NCBI GenBank assembly: GCA_947044405.1
Contig: CAMRHE010000028.1
Location: 7,111,001-7,175,000, forward strand
From: Leptodactylus fallax
Taxonomy: Eukaryota; Chordata; Amphibia; Anura; Leptodactylidae
Direction of reading: 5' to 3'
Length of the DNA: 64,000 nt
A program made the translations under genes and the position numbers. The notes beneath the pieces are model-generated. The model worked only from the letters and a program-made list of their open reading frames with translations. It was not told where the DNA came from and did no database searches. Shown in pieces: positions 24,929-35,275 of the stretch (positions within the stretch are counted from its first letter, which is position 1; each line of letters starts with the position of its first letter).

Positions 24929-25761
24929 TCTAAATAGACCCACAATTCTTTATATGGATCTGCATAGTATACAAAGCCATAAACATACCATCTGTATACT
25001 ATGTATTGGCTATGGTGAGGATTCCGGCTGCTGGACCCCCACCTATCTGATACAGGTGACCTACCCAAAGGATAGGCCATCAAAAGCAACTGTGGGACAA
25101 CACCTTTAAGTCTTGATCTACCTTAAGCAGGAGCCAGCAGCATATTGAAAGAGAAAAATAGATAAAGTAATAAATATTACACAAACCAGTATAATAAAAA
25201 GAGTCCCTATAAGTCTGACTATTGCTGAGGATGAGGAGGATAATTGATTCTGATAAGGCAATGGACAGAAACCCCTCTGGAAATCATCATGTTTACTATA
25301 ACTGGCTGCGGGCCCGATACGAGAGACATCACTAATTACCGTGATACCAATTATACTGAAGGTTACGCAGTAACTCGGGAGGTAAGTCTCTTGTCTCTTC
25401 ACTCACTTCAATTTCACTTTCCTATTCTGGAATCTTCAATCCCTTCGAAGGGAAATGACATAAAACAGAACGAGGACGCCGTGACCTCATCCATACACCT
25501 TTAATACTATAAAGTCTTTATGTAACACATTGAGTAAAGAGATCGACAGATCACATAATGACGACCTATCCTGTGGTTATGAACATTTGATTTGGGCCGG
25601 GAAACCCTTTAAAGCTAAACAAATACATATACGCACCAACCATGATATCCACCCAGTCCTTTTCTGTATCGTGTAAAATCAGCTTTCTATACATGTCCTC
25701 CATTCAGTTTTGCTGTCCTACTTTTCGCTCTAGTGCTAAAGCATGTGACGCAATAAGTCTG

Positions 25762-26706
25762 GATATGACCATGAATGCAGGAATTTTCTATGGTCTGGGA
25801 ATTTTCAGAAACCTAGCCATGATGTCTTCATTGTGTCAGAGATATCAGGAGGGACACTACATGTAAGAAAAGATAACCTGACCACAATAAGGACATCATG
25901 GCTGGTTATCAGGAGGACACTACATGTAAGAAAAGATAACCTGACCACAATAAGGACATCATGGCTGGTTATCAGGAGGGACACTACATGTATGAGAAGA
26001 TAACCTGACCACAATAAGGACATCATGGCTGGTTATCAGGAGGACACTACATGTATGAGAAGATAACCTGACCACAATAAGGACATAATGGCTGGTTATC
26101 AGGAGGGACACTACATGTATGAGAAGATAACCCGACCACAATAAGGACATCATGGCTGGTTATCAGGAGGGATACTACATGTATGAGAAGATAACCTGAC
26201 CACAATAAGGACATCATGGCTGGTTATCAGGAGGACACTACATGTATGAGAATATAACCCGACCACAATAAGGACATCATGGCTGGTTATCAGGAGGACA
26301 CTACATGTATGAGAAGATAACCTGACCACAATAAGGACATCATGGCTGGTTATCAGGAGGACACTACATGTATGAGAAGATAACCCGACCACAATAAGGA
26401 CATCATGGCTGGTTATCAGGAGAGACACTACATATATGAGAAGATAACCCGACCACAATAAGGACATCATGGCTGGTTATCAGGAGGACACTACATGTAT
26501 GAGAAGATAACCCGACCACAATAAGGACATCATGGCTGGTTATCAGGAGGACACTACATGTATGAGAAGATAACCTGACCACAATAAGGACATCATGGCT
26601 GGTTATCAGGAGGATACTACATGTATGAGAAGATAACCTGACCACAATAAGGACATCATGGCTGGGTTTCATACCATAGAAATTTCCTGCATTCATGGTG
26701 GTATCC
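25762..26706. mobile_element. element with inverted flanks enclosing the second 63-bp array
   Basis: Left flank 25762-25798 (ATATGACCATGAATGCAGGA and on) and right flank 26671-26706 (CCATAGAAATTTCCTGCATT and on) are reverse complements over about 34 bases with 2-3 mismatches. They enclose the 63-bp array. The right flank then matches the right flank of array 1. No transposase is seen. The true outer ends are not defined. Confidence 0.7.
25845..26664 (+). repeat. 63-bp minisatellite array, copy 2
   Basis: Thirteen units of the same 63-base repeat as at 778-2048, same orientation. Local variants (GTAAGAAAAG in the first two units, GGATACTACATG, CATATATGAG) show that it has evolved separately. 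Minus-strand frames of up to 106 codons are by-products of the period. Confidence 0.95.
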
Positions 26707-29438
26707 ATTTGCAACTGATCAAGACAACACTAAGATGGGTATAGCATTATTAATATCTCTAAAAATGTTTAACTTTTAATTGTTTACAAATTTAAATTTG
26801 GTTATATTTGTGCGAAAACCCCTTTAAACCCTGCCCCCCGACTAAGCCCTGCCCCTCAGTCACTTTTGTGGCTGAAAATGGAGCAAACCAACAGGAGATA
26901 AACCTCTGAGTTCTGCAATGGATTTCTACAAGATTGTGTCAGGATCAAGAAGAAAATGCCAAAGGTGGACAAATAGTGAGGCCAACCATAATGTTTACCT
27001 TTAGGCTTACCGTTCCTTTAAGCAGATTATAAATCTAACACTATTCTGGCCGATGTGTAATAATGACTTTTTATTACATGCAGGGACATTGACACGTGTC
27101 TGGTTATAATGCCAACGGATATTAAGACTTTCAATATTCTAGTAAGATAAGAAATGAAAGTGCACAAGATGGTCCCATATTAGAGGTCATTAAATATGTA
27201 GGAGCAGATTCTGCAGCCTTTGATGTACAGTTTACATAAGCAGCTTCCCGTCGCAGCAGGTACCAGGCCTGAAAGTGTCTCCACCACAAATGAAGAAAGG
27301 AGCGTTTATTTATCGTGACAGCAAATAACTGGCTGCTCAGGTTACTATACATGTGTGTTCTGTGCCCTATATTATTACATTAGGAACCTGTCAGCGGTTT
27401 TGCTCCTATTTCCCTGCATTGCTATCATTGATAGGCAGATTTGGAGAAAAAGTTTACACATACCCATGTTCCCGATCGCAGTGGGAGATTAATGAAGACC
27501 GCCATGTTCAACACCGATCTTCATATCTTCCAGAGAATGCACTTCATTTATGACAAGGCATTCACCTTGAAATAAATTGGACACATCCTTGACAGGGCTG
27601 TGCACCTGCACTGAAATCTACACCAGCTATAAGCTGGTGTAACTGATCACTGAAGGGTTTGTCCCATTATGGACACTTTTCCCCTATCCACAGGACAGAA
27701 CATAAGTGTCTGATCGTTGGAGACCCGAACGCCTTGTCTTCAAGTGATCAGGAGCAACGGGAAAGTACCGCTAAAGCCTCCTTGTGAATAGAACAGCACT
27801 GCACCTGTGTGACCGGCGCTCCATTCACTTCTATAGGGCTGAGGGCACTGCTGAAGATTACAGTCCCATCTCTTTTATAGTAATACTTGTCTCCTCTCAG
27901 TGTCTTTTATTTATCTTGCTTTACTTCAGCTTCTTCAGTAAGTCACATGATTAAAGTGTGACCTGTTTTTTCTAGCATGGGTTGCTGTGTAAAAATGAGG
28001 TCTCTCTCTGCTTCCTGCTCAATACTACTGAAAACTACCATGTGATATCAGATTTATCAATGTACTACCACCTATTCTGCCTTACCGCTTCTGTCATAAT
28101 GCACCCCCTGCTTTTCATCCTCCTCACCATGTCCGCATTACCTTCCCCAGTGTTATCAGCAGCAGCAGTGCATTTTTACAAGGCCCTTCCTAGACCTTTG
28201 GTGGCATCATCATGCTCACAGTTTAAGGTCCTCTTGGCATGTATTTATTATTATGAGCTCTGCAGGTATTAGACATCGATGTAGGTACTAAACTACATCA
28301 ACAATCAATGACTACCTTGCATAGTTGCTTACTTTTGTCTTCCTTTCTTTTGGGCTAGGGCTACACTGTGATTTTGGCCAGGACACCAGTTGCACAATCA
28401 CAGATCACATTTTCATTATGCTACATTATGCTACAGTAAAATGAAATTGAATGGGGTTGCATTGCTACTTACTGGTTGCTGTGATCATGACACTTCAGTC
28501 ACAAGAAATCCAATCCTGCTGGACTAGTGTTATTGCTGCAGCGACCTGTGACTAGGAACACAACCGCATTCGCTTTCATTATGCTGCGATGTAGAGATGC
28601 GATCCTTGGTTCATAACAGAAATTAGTATTACAGTAAGGCTCTGTTCACATATGATTTGTGAATAACGTTTGACATATCCATAAGGCACCACTCACCAGG
28701 CAGATGCCTAAAGGGTATTTTTATGGCATATACTTTGCTGCTAAGCATTAGTGTACTATTTTACATGGACGCCTCCGGTTTTACATGGACGTATTCTGCT
28801 TTGCATGTTGTATTTCGGAGATAGTAGACGTGTTATTAAGAGACAGATTTCTTTCCTTTCTGCAGGTGACCTATTTATATTACTCCCCAGGGAGCACTGC
28901 CTTATATCTCCCTATCTTTCTGCTGGATTTCCCTAAGAAAATCACTATTCCAGCGAGACTACAAATTTTATACTATTGTTACTAATGGACAGCATTTTGC
29001 GAGGATTAATGGAAAAATGCAAAATAAAATAAAAAAATATCCCAGTCCTCCCTTCTCTGATCTATTTTATATCTACTTTATATTACAACTATAACTGAGA
29101 AATATATAAAGCAATCCCTCGGTGTCTCAGCCTTGCTCCCCCTTCTCACTGACAACTGGCTGAACAGGAGCCTCCCTGCTGTGCCATGCTTATAAAAGGA
29201 CTAAAGATTGTCTCCAGCCTAAGATGGAGCAGATCAGAAGGATATTAAACCCTGTGTTATCTGCAGGATTTCTACAAGATTGTTTACTTTACGACCATAC
29301 AAATATACAATCTAATGCTGCAGACAGATGAAGAGTGGGGGCAACTGTGTACTTCATTTATTTCTAGATGTAGTTCCTTTACCAAGCTAAACCTGGTTTT
29401 AATGGAAATTGTAATTCAAGAAAATTTCCCCTTTTTTA
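26707..29438. other. intronic sequence without firm features
   Basis: AAAACCCCTTTAAA near 26816 may be a T2-like end. 27650-27860 looks like part of a T2-like element (TTTGTCCCATTATGGACAC; cf. the reverse phrase GTGTCCATAATGGGACAAC at 63459-63477). The rest shows nothing recognisable. Confidence 0.4.
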
Positions 29439-29559
29439 TATAACCCCAATTCTAAAAATGTTAGGACGCTGGGTAAAATGTAAAGACAACAAGTATAAAA
29501 ATTTGGAAATCTCATCTAACCATATTTTATTCACAATACAACATAAAACGCATATTAGA

Positions 29560-30243
29560 AGGTGAAAGTTACACAAAAGAACACAGAACACATCAGAAGG
29601 TGAACTCTATACCATAGAACACATATCAGAAGGTGAAAGTTATACAACAGAACACAGAAAACATATCAGAAGGAGAAAGTTACACAAGTGAACATAGAAC
29701 ACATATCAAAAGATGAAAGATACACAATGGAACGTAGATCACTTATGAGAAGGTGAAAGTTACACAATAGAACATAGAACACATATCAGAAGGTGAAAGT
29801 TACAAAAAAGAACACAGAACACATATCAGAAGGTGAATGTTATACCAAAGAACATAGAACACATATCAGAAGGTGAAAGTTACAAAAAAGAACACAGAAC
29901 ACATATCAGAAGGTGAATGTTATACCACAGAACATAGAACACATACAGTATCAGAAGGTGATTGTTATACCATAGAACACATATCAGAAGGTGAAAGTTA
30001 CAAAAAAGAACACAGAACACATATCAGAAGGTGAACTCTATACCATAGAACACATATCAGAAGGTGAAAGTTATACAATAGAACACAGAAAACATTTTAG
30101 AAGGAGAAAGTTACACAATAAAACACAGATCACATATCAGAAGGTGAAAGTTACACAAGTGAACATAGAGCACATATCAGAAGATGAAATATACACAATG
30201 GAACGTAGATCACTTATGAGAAGGTGAAAGTTACACAATAGAA
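29560..30243 (+). repeat. 42-bp tandem array grown from Tc1 subterminal sequence
   Basis: About sixteen diverged units of around 42 bases with ACACATATCAGAAGGTGAAA and AGTTACACAATAGAACATAG. The unit resembles the single-copy sequence that normally follows the left terminus of this Tc1 family, so the array grew from the element itself. It resumes on the other side of the hAT insertion at 31643. Confidence 0.9.
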
Positions 30244-31642
30244 CAGGAGTAGGCAACCTTTTTTGTTCGGCGTGCCGATTTTAATTAAAAAAATCAAAGA
30301 TGAGGTACTCGGAGTGCCGGTCAATAATTGTAAGTCTGACGACTCCTAAACTAAAGTCATATACCACAAACCATAACACAGAAGTGCTGCCACCAGATGC
30401 TTTAGGACGCATGCGTTTACTCCTATTTCCTGGGACGCTCATATACTTTCCGATTAGAAGCAACGAAAGTCCATGTACAGCCCCCAATTAGTAGTAAATG
30501 TGTCCAGGAGCACCATATGGCGGCATCCTTATGGTGAATACACACTATGTATCTGGATGCAGATTTAGTCTTAGGCCACTGGAACTTTTACTTCAATGTA
30601 AAACTGCGTTCACATGATGCATTTTTGCACAAAAAAAAAAAATGCCTGTGTTTTCTGTGCAAAAACACATCCTTAATGCAGAAAACACACCGTTATACAG
30701 AATAATGTCCCATAGTGACCCCTGCACAAGGTATTATATCCCATAACAGCCTCTGCACAACGTATTATATCCCATAACAGCCTCTGCACACCGTATTATG
30801 TCACATAGTGGCCCCTACACACCGTATTATGTCACATAGTGATCCCAGCACATGGTATTATGCCATATAGTGGCCCCAGCACACGATATTAGGTCCCATA
30901 GCGGCCTCTGCACACGGTATTAGGTCCCATAGTGGTCCGGTATTAGGTCCCATAGCGGTCCCTGCACACGGTATTAGGTCCCATAGCAGTCTTCACACAC
31001 GGTATTAGGTCCCATAGCGGTCCCCGCACACGGTATTAGGTCCCATAGCGGTCCCCGCACACGGTATTAGGTCCCATAGCGGTCCCCGCACAAGGAATTA
31101 GGTCCTATAGCGGTCCCCGCACACGGAATTAGGTCCTATAGCGGTCCCTGCACACGGTATTATATTCCATAGCTCTCTTCAGACCCCCGAGTATAATAAG
31201 TGCAGGACCAAGAGAGGGGACAAACATAAAAAAACAATGAACTCACCATTACACGCTCCGCAGCCGCTCTGTTCTCTTCGTCGCTTCTGCCTGTAGTCAG
31301 CGACCGCTGATTGGGTCTCTGGGGTCACGTCGCGTAATGACGTATGCATAATGACGCCAGACATGACCCCTGTCAGCTGTCAGAAGTGCCGGCAGATCGC
31401 ACAGCCGCCGCGTAGCGCAGGGAGCAAGGTGAGTATCATTGTTTTTTATGTTTCTTCACTTCTCTTAAGTCTCCACTTATTATACTGGGGGTCTGAAGAG
31501 CCCCCACAGTATAATAATAGCAGTTTCGTTTCGGCCATGTTTGGTCCAATCGAAGCTGCTGGGTGAGGACTCCGCTGCTGTGCCAGGGGAATAAGCCTCG
31601 CGTGCCACTCTTGGCACGTGTGCCAGGGGTTGCCGACCCCTG
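30244..31642. mobile_element. non-autonomous hAT element with 8-bp target duplication
   Basis: Left end CAGGAGTAGGCAACC, right end (reverse complement) CAGGGGTCGGCAACC: 15-base inverted ends with two mismatches, typical of hAT elements. The 8 bases CAATAGAA are present directly on both sides (30236-30243 and 31643-31650), the hAT target-site length. The 1399-base interior holds a 31-bp minisatellite and no transposase-like frame. Confidence 0.92.
30690..31175 (+). repeat. 31-bp minisatellite inside the hAT element
   Basis: Around fifteen units of about 31 bases with GGTATTAGGTCCCATAGCGG and CCCGCACAC. Units become more alike towards 30970-31150, so the most recent growth is on the right side. 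Confidence 0.9.
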
Positions 31643-31885
31643 CAATAGAACATAGAACTCATATCAGAAGATGAAAGATACACAATAGGACACGGAACAC
31701 ATATCAGAAGATGAAAGTTTCATCTTCTGATAAGTGATCTATGTTCTATTGTTTAAGTTATACAACAGAACATCGATCACTTATCAGAAGGTTGCACAAT
31801 AAAACATAGAACACATTTGAGAAGGTGAAAGTTACACAACAGAACATATAACACATATCAGAAGGTGAAAGTTACACAATAGAAC
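31643..31885 (+). repeat. 42-bp array, continuation right of the hAT element
   Basis: Five to six further units of the array at 29560. At about 31703-31731 two units are arranged head to head (ATCAGAAGATGAAAG, TTT, CATCTTCTGAT), a short perfect hairpin. Confidence 0.85.
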
Positions 31886-32681
31886 TGTAAAGTCTGCACC
31901 CGTTTGGACTTTGGCGCCATCCTCCGGCCACATGCTACGGTGCAGGAGGCGTGTCTGGCTGTGATTCCTTGCTTTAGATTCTTGTAGTCCCTGTCTGAAC
32001 ACTGTTCTACAGGTTTTCTTCCAGAATGGTCCTGTATTTGGCTCCATTCATCTTCCCATCAATTTTAACCATCTTCCCTATCCCTGCTGAAGAAAAGCAG
32101 GCCCAAACCATGATGCTGCCACCACCATGTGTGACAGTGGGGATGGTGTGTTCAGGGTGATGAGCTGTGTTGCTTTTACGCCAAACATATCGTTTTGCAT
32201 TGTGGCCAAAAATTTCGATTTTGGTTTCATCTGACCAGAGCACCTTCTTCCACATGTTTGGTGTGTCTCCCAGGTGGCTTGTGGCATACTTTAAACGAGA
32301 CTTTTTATGGATATCTTTGAGAAATGGCTTTCTTCTTGCCACTCTTCCATAAAGGCCAGATTTGTGCAGTGCACGACTGATTGTTGTCCTATGGACAGAC
32401 TCTCCCACCTCAGCTGTAGGTCTCTGCCGTTCATCCAGAGTGATTATGGGCCTCTTGGCTGCATCTCTGATCAGTCTTCTCCTTGTTTGAGATGAAAGTT
32501 TAGAGGGACGGCTGGGTCTTGGTAGATTTGCAGTGGTCTGATACTCCTATTTCAATATGATCGCTTCCACAGTGCTCCTTGGGATGTTTAAAGTTTGGGA
32601 AATCTTTTTGTATCCAAATCCGGCTTTAAACTTCTCCACAACAGTATCACGGACCTACCTGGTGTGTTCCTTGGTCTTCAT
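31886..32681 (-). pseudogene. Tc1-like transposase, truncated
   Basis: ATG at 32681-32679 (MKTKEHTR) is followed by TAG after residue 8 and a second TAG about 40 codons later. From there a long frame runs to about 32007: SRPSKLSSQTRRRLIRDAAK-like linker (32485-32535), RPTAEVGESVHRTTISRALH (about 32360-32420), VLWSDETKIEIFGHN with the first catalytic Asp (about 32220-32255), then GGGSIMVWACFSS. A stop follows ENL at 32007. The second Asp and the Glu are missing, so the protein could not have been catalytic even without the stops. Confidence 0.88.
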
Positions 32682-33073
32682 GATGCTCTCTGCGCTTTAA
32701 ACAGAACCCTGAGACTATCACAGAGCAGGTGCATTTATACGGAGACTTGATTACACACAGGTGGATTATATTTATCATCATCAGTCATTTAGGACAACAT
32801 TGGATCATTCAGAGATCCTCACTGAACTTCTGGAGTGAGTTTGCTGCACTGAAAGTAAAGGGGCCGAATAATATTGCACGCCCCACTTTTCAGTTTTTTA
32901 TTTTTTACAAAAGTTTAAAATAACCAATAAATTTCGTTCCACTTCACAATTGTGTCCCACTTGTTGTTGATTATTCACCAAAAAATTAAAATTTTATATC
33001 CTTATGTTTGAAGCCTGAAATGTGGCAAAAGGTTGAAAAGTTCAAGGGGGCCGAATACTTTCGCAAGGCACTG
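31886..33073 (-). mobile_element. Tc1-like element, 3' truncated
   Basis: The 5' terminus is at the right (reverse complement from 33073: CAGTGCCTTGCGAAAGTATT, then CGGCCCCCTTGAAC), a terminus known from fish and frog Tc1-like elements. The element reads leftwards through the transposase and stops abruptly at 31886, where the 42-bp array of the host element begins; the second half of the catalytic domain and the other terminus are gone. No TA is kept at 33074. Confidence 0.85.
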
Positions 33074-33628
33074 CAGTTTTACATACCGCTAGAAAGCCGA
33101 CAGTGTGCTGAATTCAGCGCACTGCCGGCTTTCCCGGTATGTGCCTCGGGGCTGGAGATATCAGCGGTGTATGTTTCACGGTTTACTGTCAGAAGGGCGT
33201 TCCTGACAGTCTAGCTGCGCTGTGAGGAGCTCCCTCCCTGACTGTGCTCGTCCATAGACTTGTACTGGTGGGGGGGCGTTCCTCACAGCTCAGCGTCATC
33301 GCCGGGCTGTAAGGAACACCCCCTCTCTCTGTACACGCCCATAGCCTGTACTGTCAGAGGGTTCCTTACTGCCCGACGATGACGCTGAGATACGAGGAAC
33401 GCCCCCCCCAGTACAAGTCTATGAACGAGAACTGTCAGGGAGGGCGTTCCTCACAGCGCAGCTAGACTGTCAGGAATGCCCTTCTGACAATGAACGGTGA
33501 AACTAAGACCGCCGATATCTCCAGCCCCGGGGCATATAACGGGAAAGCCGGCAGTGCGCTGAATTCAGCGCGCTGTCGGCTTTCTAGCGGAATGTAAAAC
33601 AGATGAGGACGTGAAAGGTTCTCTTTAA
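33074..33628. mobile_element. fold-back T2-like MITE
   Basis: Right end GGTTCTCTTTAA. The two arms (33074-33310 and 33370-33610) are long inverted copies; each outer part holds its own hairpin (GAAAGCCGRCAGTGYGCTGA paired with CAGCGCRCTGYCGGCTTTC) and the phrase GATATC with CTCCAGCCCCG. The outermost 30 bases of the left arm are missing at the junction with the Tc1-like terminus. Same family as 17420-17734. Confidence 0.8.
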
Positions 33629-33900
33629 ACAATACAAGTCCACAGGCTGAACTGGCCACCTGCAGTCTAGACCTTTCACCAATAGAAAGCATTATGAAAC
33701 AAAAAACTGGGCAGATCAAGGACTGTTGAGGACAAGAATTGGACAACGTTCCTTTCCCAAAACTCCAGAAATTTCCCAGGGGATGCTACACAATGCTAGC
33801 CAGGGGCCTGGCCCAACTATTTTGAGATTTGTTATTGCCATCAATCTCTAAATGAGTTTATTTTGTCAAATAAAATGGAGAAATGTCTAACCTTCCTCTT
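33629..33900 (+). pseudogene. C-terminal remnant of the host Tc1 transposase
   Basis: Directly after the fold-back element the host transposase resumes: CTGAACTGGCCACCTGCAGT with ACCTTTCACCAATAGAAAGC (a LNWPxxxxDLSPIE-type region with lesions), then TTGGACAACGTTCCTTTCCC (WDNVPF-like) and CCAAAACTCCAGAAATTTCC. The same blocks, on the minus strand, are found at 1-180. Frames are broken. Confidence 0.75.
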
Positions 33901-34012
33901 CTGACGTGTTCTATTGTGGATAAAAAATTGGTATATACATTTTCAAATTGCTGCATTCTTGTTTTCCTTACATTTTATACAGCGTCCGAAATTTTTAGGA
34001 ATTGGGGTTGTA

Positions 34013-35275
34013 TTTAGGTGACAAACAATATGATAGCTTCTATGCGTTTTGTATTGCCTAAGCAATAAATCTACCTGTTGAGCAACATATGGTTAGATGG
34101 AGTTATTATTACAAATCTCAGCAGATCTGTCATGCAGGGGATTAGAAAACTGTCTGACAACTCCCATGTCAGCTGTAATGGCAGGCATTTTAGTTGTGAC
34201 CCAAAGGTGTCAGAAACAAATATAAATAAGAAGTGGACTTCTTCACAACTTGACAGAAAAGGACAACTCAAGGACTTGCTGCTGGTTTTTTATTTCAGTG
34301 AGGAATGTTCTTTAAATGGTTTGTCTGTTTTAGGCAACCCTACCATAAATGTCCTATTGGGCTATGTTAAAGGGATGTTAAGGGGAAATACAAAGTGTGT
34401 TCTACATCCATAAAAGGTTAAAGCTATAGCAGTGAATTGAGAAACTGACTTTCTGTCCACACCTGTGTCAGAAGGGCAGTCTTATTGCGGGTCACATGAC
34501 ACAGCGGAGGACCAAAAGGGAGGAGATGACAGATCCAAAAAGAGTCAATAGAGAGCTGCAGAGACTGGAGGCCAATCACACATACAAGCCTGTGCCACAA
34601 ACCTGAGGTTCAGCCTCGCCTTTATGTCACGGATTACATGGGACATTTGGTGCAGGTTTTTGAGGGAGAAGACTCTTCAAGAGTGAATATACAATTGTCC
34701 TTTCTTGCTTTCCCTGAACTGGAAGTCTATCAAGTGATTGCATATTAATATGCACGGATCTTGGAGGATCTGGCAGAATCTGCTACACTGAGCTTGTATT
34801 AAGTAGACACCTTTAAATGTATTACTATTATGGAGCACTGTGCATGCACAATATAAGAGTGGAGCCACCCACTTCTATGGGTGAATTGGGTCTGTTCTAA
34901 GAAGCTGTTTCATGAAAAAATACAGCATGTCCTATTTTTTCATGGCTCACGGACCCCACGCAGACAAGAAACTTTGTTGTGTAAATCTACTACACTATGT
35001 CACATCCAATACCATTTATTACCCATTTTGCAGGACTGAGATTCATGGCTGATATGAGGACAAGGACACATGCAGAAAAAAAAGAAATGCAGCTGTCAAA
35101 GACATCACTGACCCTGCCAGATCTGCCCGTACACAAAGGCAGCTGAACCACGGCTATATATCAGCCGCAGTCAAAATACTACAAGCTCTTGTGGACAGGC
35201 AGGAATGACTTTTACTGGGATCAGTGATCGCTGTGACATCCGAATGTTCCAGATTGCTGAGATGTTGATCACACA
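34013..35275. other. intronic sequence without recognised features
   Basis: A 111-codon frame at 34078-34413 has no similarity that I can name. No repeat borders are visible. Confidence 0.35.

Larger units (their letters stand above)
29441..34010 (+). mobile_element. Tc1/mariner element swollen by nested insertions
   Basis: Ends: TAACCCCAATTCTAAAAATG at the left (TA at 29439-29440) and, as reverse complement, CAACCCCAATTCCTAAAAAT at the right (TA at 34011-34012); the similarity continues through GGACGCTG and TAAAATGTAA for about 45 bases. Vertebrate elements with these ends are usually about 1.3-1.6 kb; here they lie 4.6 kb apart because of a tandem array (29560-30243, 31643-31885), a hAT element (30244-31642), a second Tc1-like element (31886-33073) and a fold-back MITE (33074-33628). 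The transposase survives only as its C-terminal remnant. Confidence 0.85.

Noticed and set aside
29560..31175. Regular repeats resembling a CRISPR array
   Set aside because: Units are contiguous tandem repeats with no unique spacers, in a vertebrate intron.
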